Shown here in pieces: positions 63,223 through 64,000 of a stretch of DNA of 64,000 nt. Source of the DNA: an uncultured Oscillospiraceae bacterium (GTDB lineage Bacteria; Bacillota; Clostridia; Oscillospirales; Ruminococcaceae). The first letter of the stretch is position 1. Each line of letters starts with the position of its first letter. The translations under genes and the position numbers were made by a program. The stretch is from NCBI GenBank assembly GCA_910579175.1, contig CAJTTB010000002.1, positions 140,215-204,214 of the forward strand, read 5' to 3'. Under the pieces are notes generated by a model. That model was not told the origin of the DNA, did not search any database, and saw nothing but the letters and a program-made list of their open reading frames with translations.

Positions 63223-64000
63223 TTATTTTATCCATGCGCCATCTGGACCTACTTTGTATCCATCTGGTGTTGTGGTGTTGCTTAACATTGCGCCGGAAGC
63301 GTCACAGTAATACCATTTACCATCTACTTCAATCCAGCCAGTTTGCATTGCTCCACTTTCATTGGTAAAGTACCAGTTATCATTGTCTTTTACCCAACCA
63401 GTTTGCATTGCTCCTGTTTCATCGGTAAAGTACCAGTTGTCACTGTCTTTTACCCAACCAGTTTGCATTGCTCCTGTTTCATTGGTAAAGTACCAGTTGT
63501 CACTGTCTTTTACCCAACCGGTTTGCATTGCTCCTGCTTCGTCAGTAAAGTACCAAGTATCATTGTCTTTTATCCAGCCAGTTTGCATGGTTCCTTCTTC
63601 ATCGAAGAAATACCAAGTATCATCAATCTTACCCCAGCCATCTGCTACAACTGTTCCATCTCCGTTGTCATACTTCCAAGTTCCATCAGCTTCTTGTTTC
63701 CAATCTCCGTCTGGGTTTACATTGGTATCTGTTGGAGGTTCTGGCGTTGGGTCAACTGGAACAATTGGATCCACGACAACTCCAATTAATCCTTTGATTG
63801 CGTCAGTAATTGCTGCTGCTGCTGCATCTACTTCTTCTTGCGTTGCATCTACTCCAAGTGCTTTTGCAGCTTCTAAGGCTTTCTCTAATTTAGCCCAAGT
63901 ATCTGCTATGTAATTAGATTCATTTAATCCTTCTGCTTGTGCAATTGCTGCTTCTAATGCTGTTCTGTCTACTTCTTCTGGTGTTACTTTCACCAAACCG
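63223..64000 (-). CDS. Wall-binding-repeat protein with FIVAR domain (5' truncated by window)
   Basis: The C-terminal ~259 residues of a larger surface protein; the frame is open to the window edge. First is a FIVAR-type helical domain (ALEAAIAQAEGLNESNY, TWAKLEKALEAAKAL), then a Pro/Thr linker, then about eight choline-binding-like repeats of the form DTWYFFDEEGTMQTGWIKD, several nearly identical at DNA level (63340-63530). The end YKVGPDGAWIK is a typical terminal half-repeat. The catalytic or adhesive part would be upstream of the window. The same repeat family is used by the lysozymes at 41167-44843. Confidence 0.88.
   Translation of the reverse strand, partial: GLVKVTPEEVDRTALEAAIAQAEGLNESNYIADTWAKLEKALEAAKALGVDATQEEVDAAAAAITDAIKGLIGVVVDPIVPVDPTPEPPTDTNVNPDGDWKQEADGTWKYDNGDGTVVADGWGKIDDTWYFFDEEGTMQTGWIKDNDTWYFTDEAGAMQTGWVKDSDNWYFTNETGAMQTGWVKDSDNWYFTDETGAMQTGWVKDNDNWYFTNESGAMQTGWIEVDGKWYYCDASGAMLSNTTTPDGYKVGPDGAWIK

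Noticed and set aside
63343..63913. Plus-strand ORFs of 148 and 183 codons over the wall-binding repeats
   Set aside because: Repetitive shadows of the repeat gene on the minus strand; no initiation signals.
1..64000. tRNA or rRNA genes
   Set aside because: No cloverleaf with a conserved TTCGANTC-type arm or rRNA-like segment was noticed by eye; a tRNAscan run would be decisive.

Overview
The window is AT-rich chromosomal DNA of a low-GC Gram-positive bacterium, most likely a member of the Clostridia. The evidence is a Firmicutes-type division and cell-wall (dcw) cluster, a MurE with the DNPR motif of meso-diaminopimelate-adding enzymes, a PASTA-tailed transpeptidase, a FeoA-FeoA-FeoB iron locus with the small FeoB-associated Cys-rich protein, AGGAGG ribosome binding sites, and GH25 lysozymes carrying wall-binding repeats. 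Genus cannot be fixed from sequence alone.

Layout. 1-3920 (+): end of a B12-binding radical SAM protein, uvrC, and an MFS transporter. 3944-7271: a Nudix gene whose 3' part is duplicated. Between the two copies lie a BlaI/BlaR1-type regulator pair and a fragment resembling a conjugative-element replication initiator, so this looks like an insertion scar. 7286-12002 (-): serine hydrolase, PAP2 phosphatase, tandem-transglutaminase protein, cutC. 12113-15230: ferrous iron uptake locus with repeated TTAG-N6-CTAA palindromes, plus an outward-facing promoter with no ORF behind it. 15507-17236 (-): aroD, a MIF-like tautomerase and a Nudix hydrolase.

17445-24760 (-) is the most interesting segment. 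It is a three-gene operon (helical-repeat protein, SWIM zinc-finger protein, retron-type reverse transcriptase) followed by four tandem small-RNA genes. Each RNA gene has its own sigma-A-type promoter and Rho-independent terminator. The four RNAs share a conserved folded scaffold closed by pairing of their ends. Each carries a long perfect hairpin whose stem sequence differs between copies while the apical loop is conserved. Two copies are identical 303-bp tandem duplicates. Classical retrons have one msr-msd upstream of the RT, so this looks like a retron system with a multi-copy, individually transcribed, stem-variable ncRNA array.

25151-26188 (+): PdaA-like deacetylase lipoprotein. 26270-40735 (-): dcw cluster in transcription order rsmH, ftsL, PBP, murE, murF, mraY, ftsW, murG, murA, ftsQ, ftsZ. 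No murD lies between mraY and ftsW, and there is no mraZ upstream. 41167-44843 (-): two GH25 lysozymes with wall-binding repeats. 45113-52284 (-): a surface O-acetylation set (MBOAT, SGNH and DHHW proteins, two DUF4358-like lipoproteins) with pcrA embedded. 52785-55625 (+): GH42 beta-galactosidase and a membrane protein. 55672-59191 (-): acyl-transfer and hydrolase genes and a PAP2 phosphatase. 59279-62223 (+): CsoR-controlled copper operon with a CopA-CopZ fusion that has an internal start site. 62237-62974 (+): conserved protein of unknown function. 63223-64000 (-): truncated wall-binding-repeat protein.

Functional themes are peptidoglycan synthesis and remodelling, surface acylation, metal homeostasis and one probable phage-defence island. 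All functional assignments are by eye from motifs; no database search was run.
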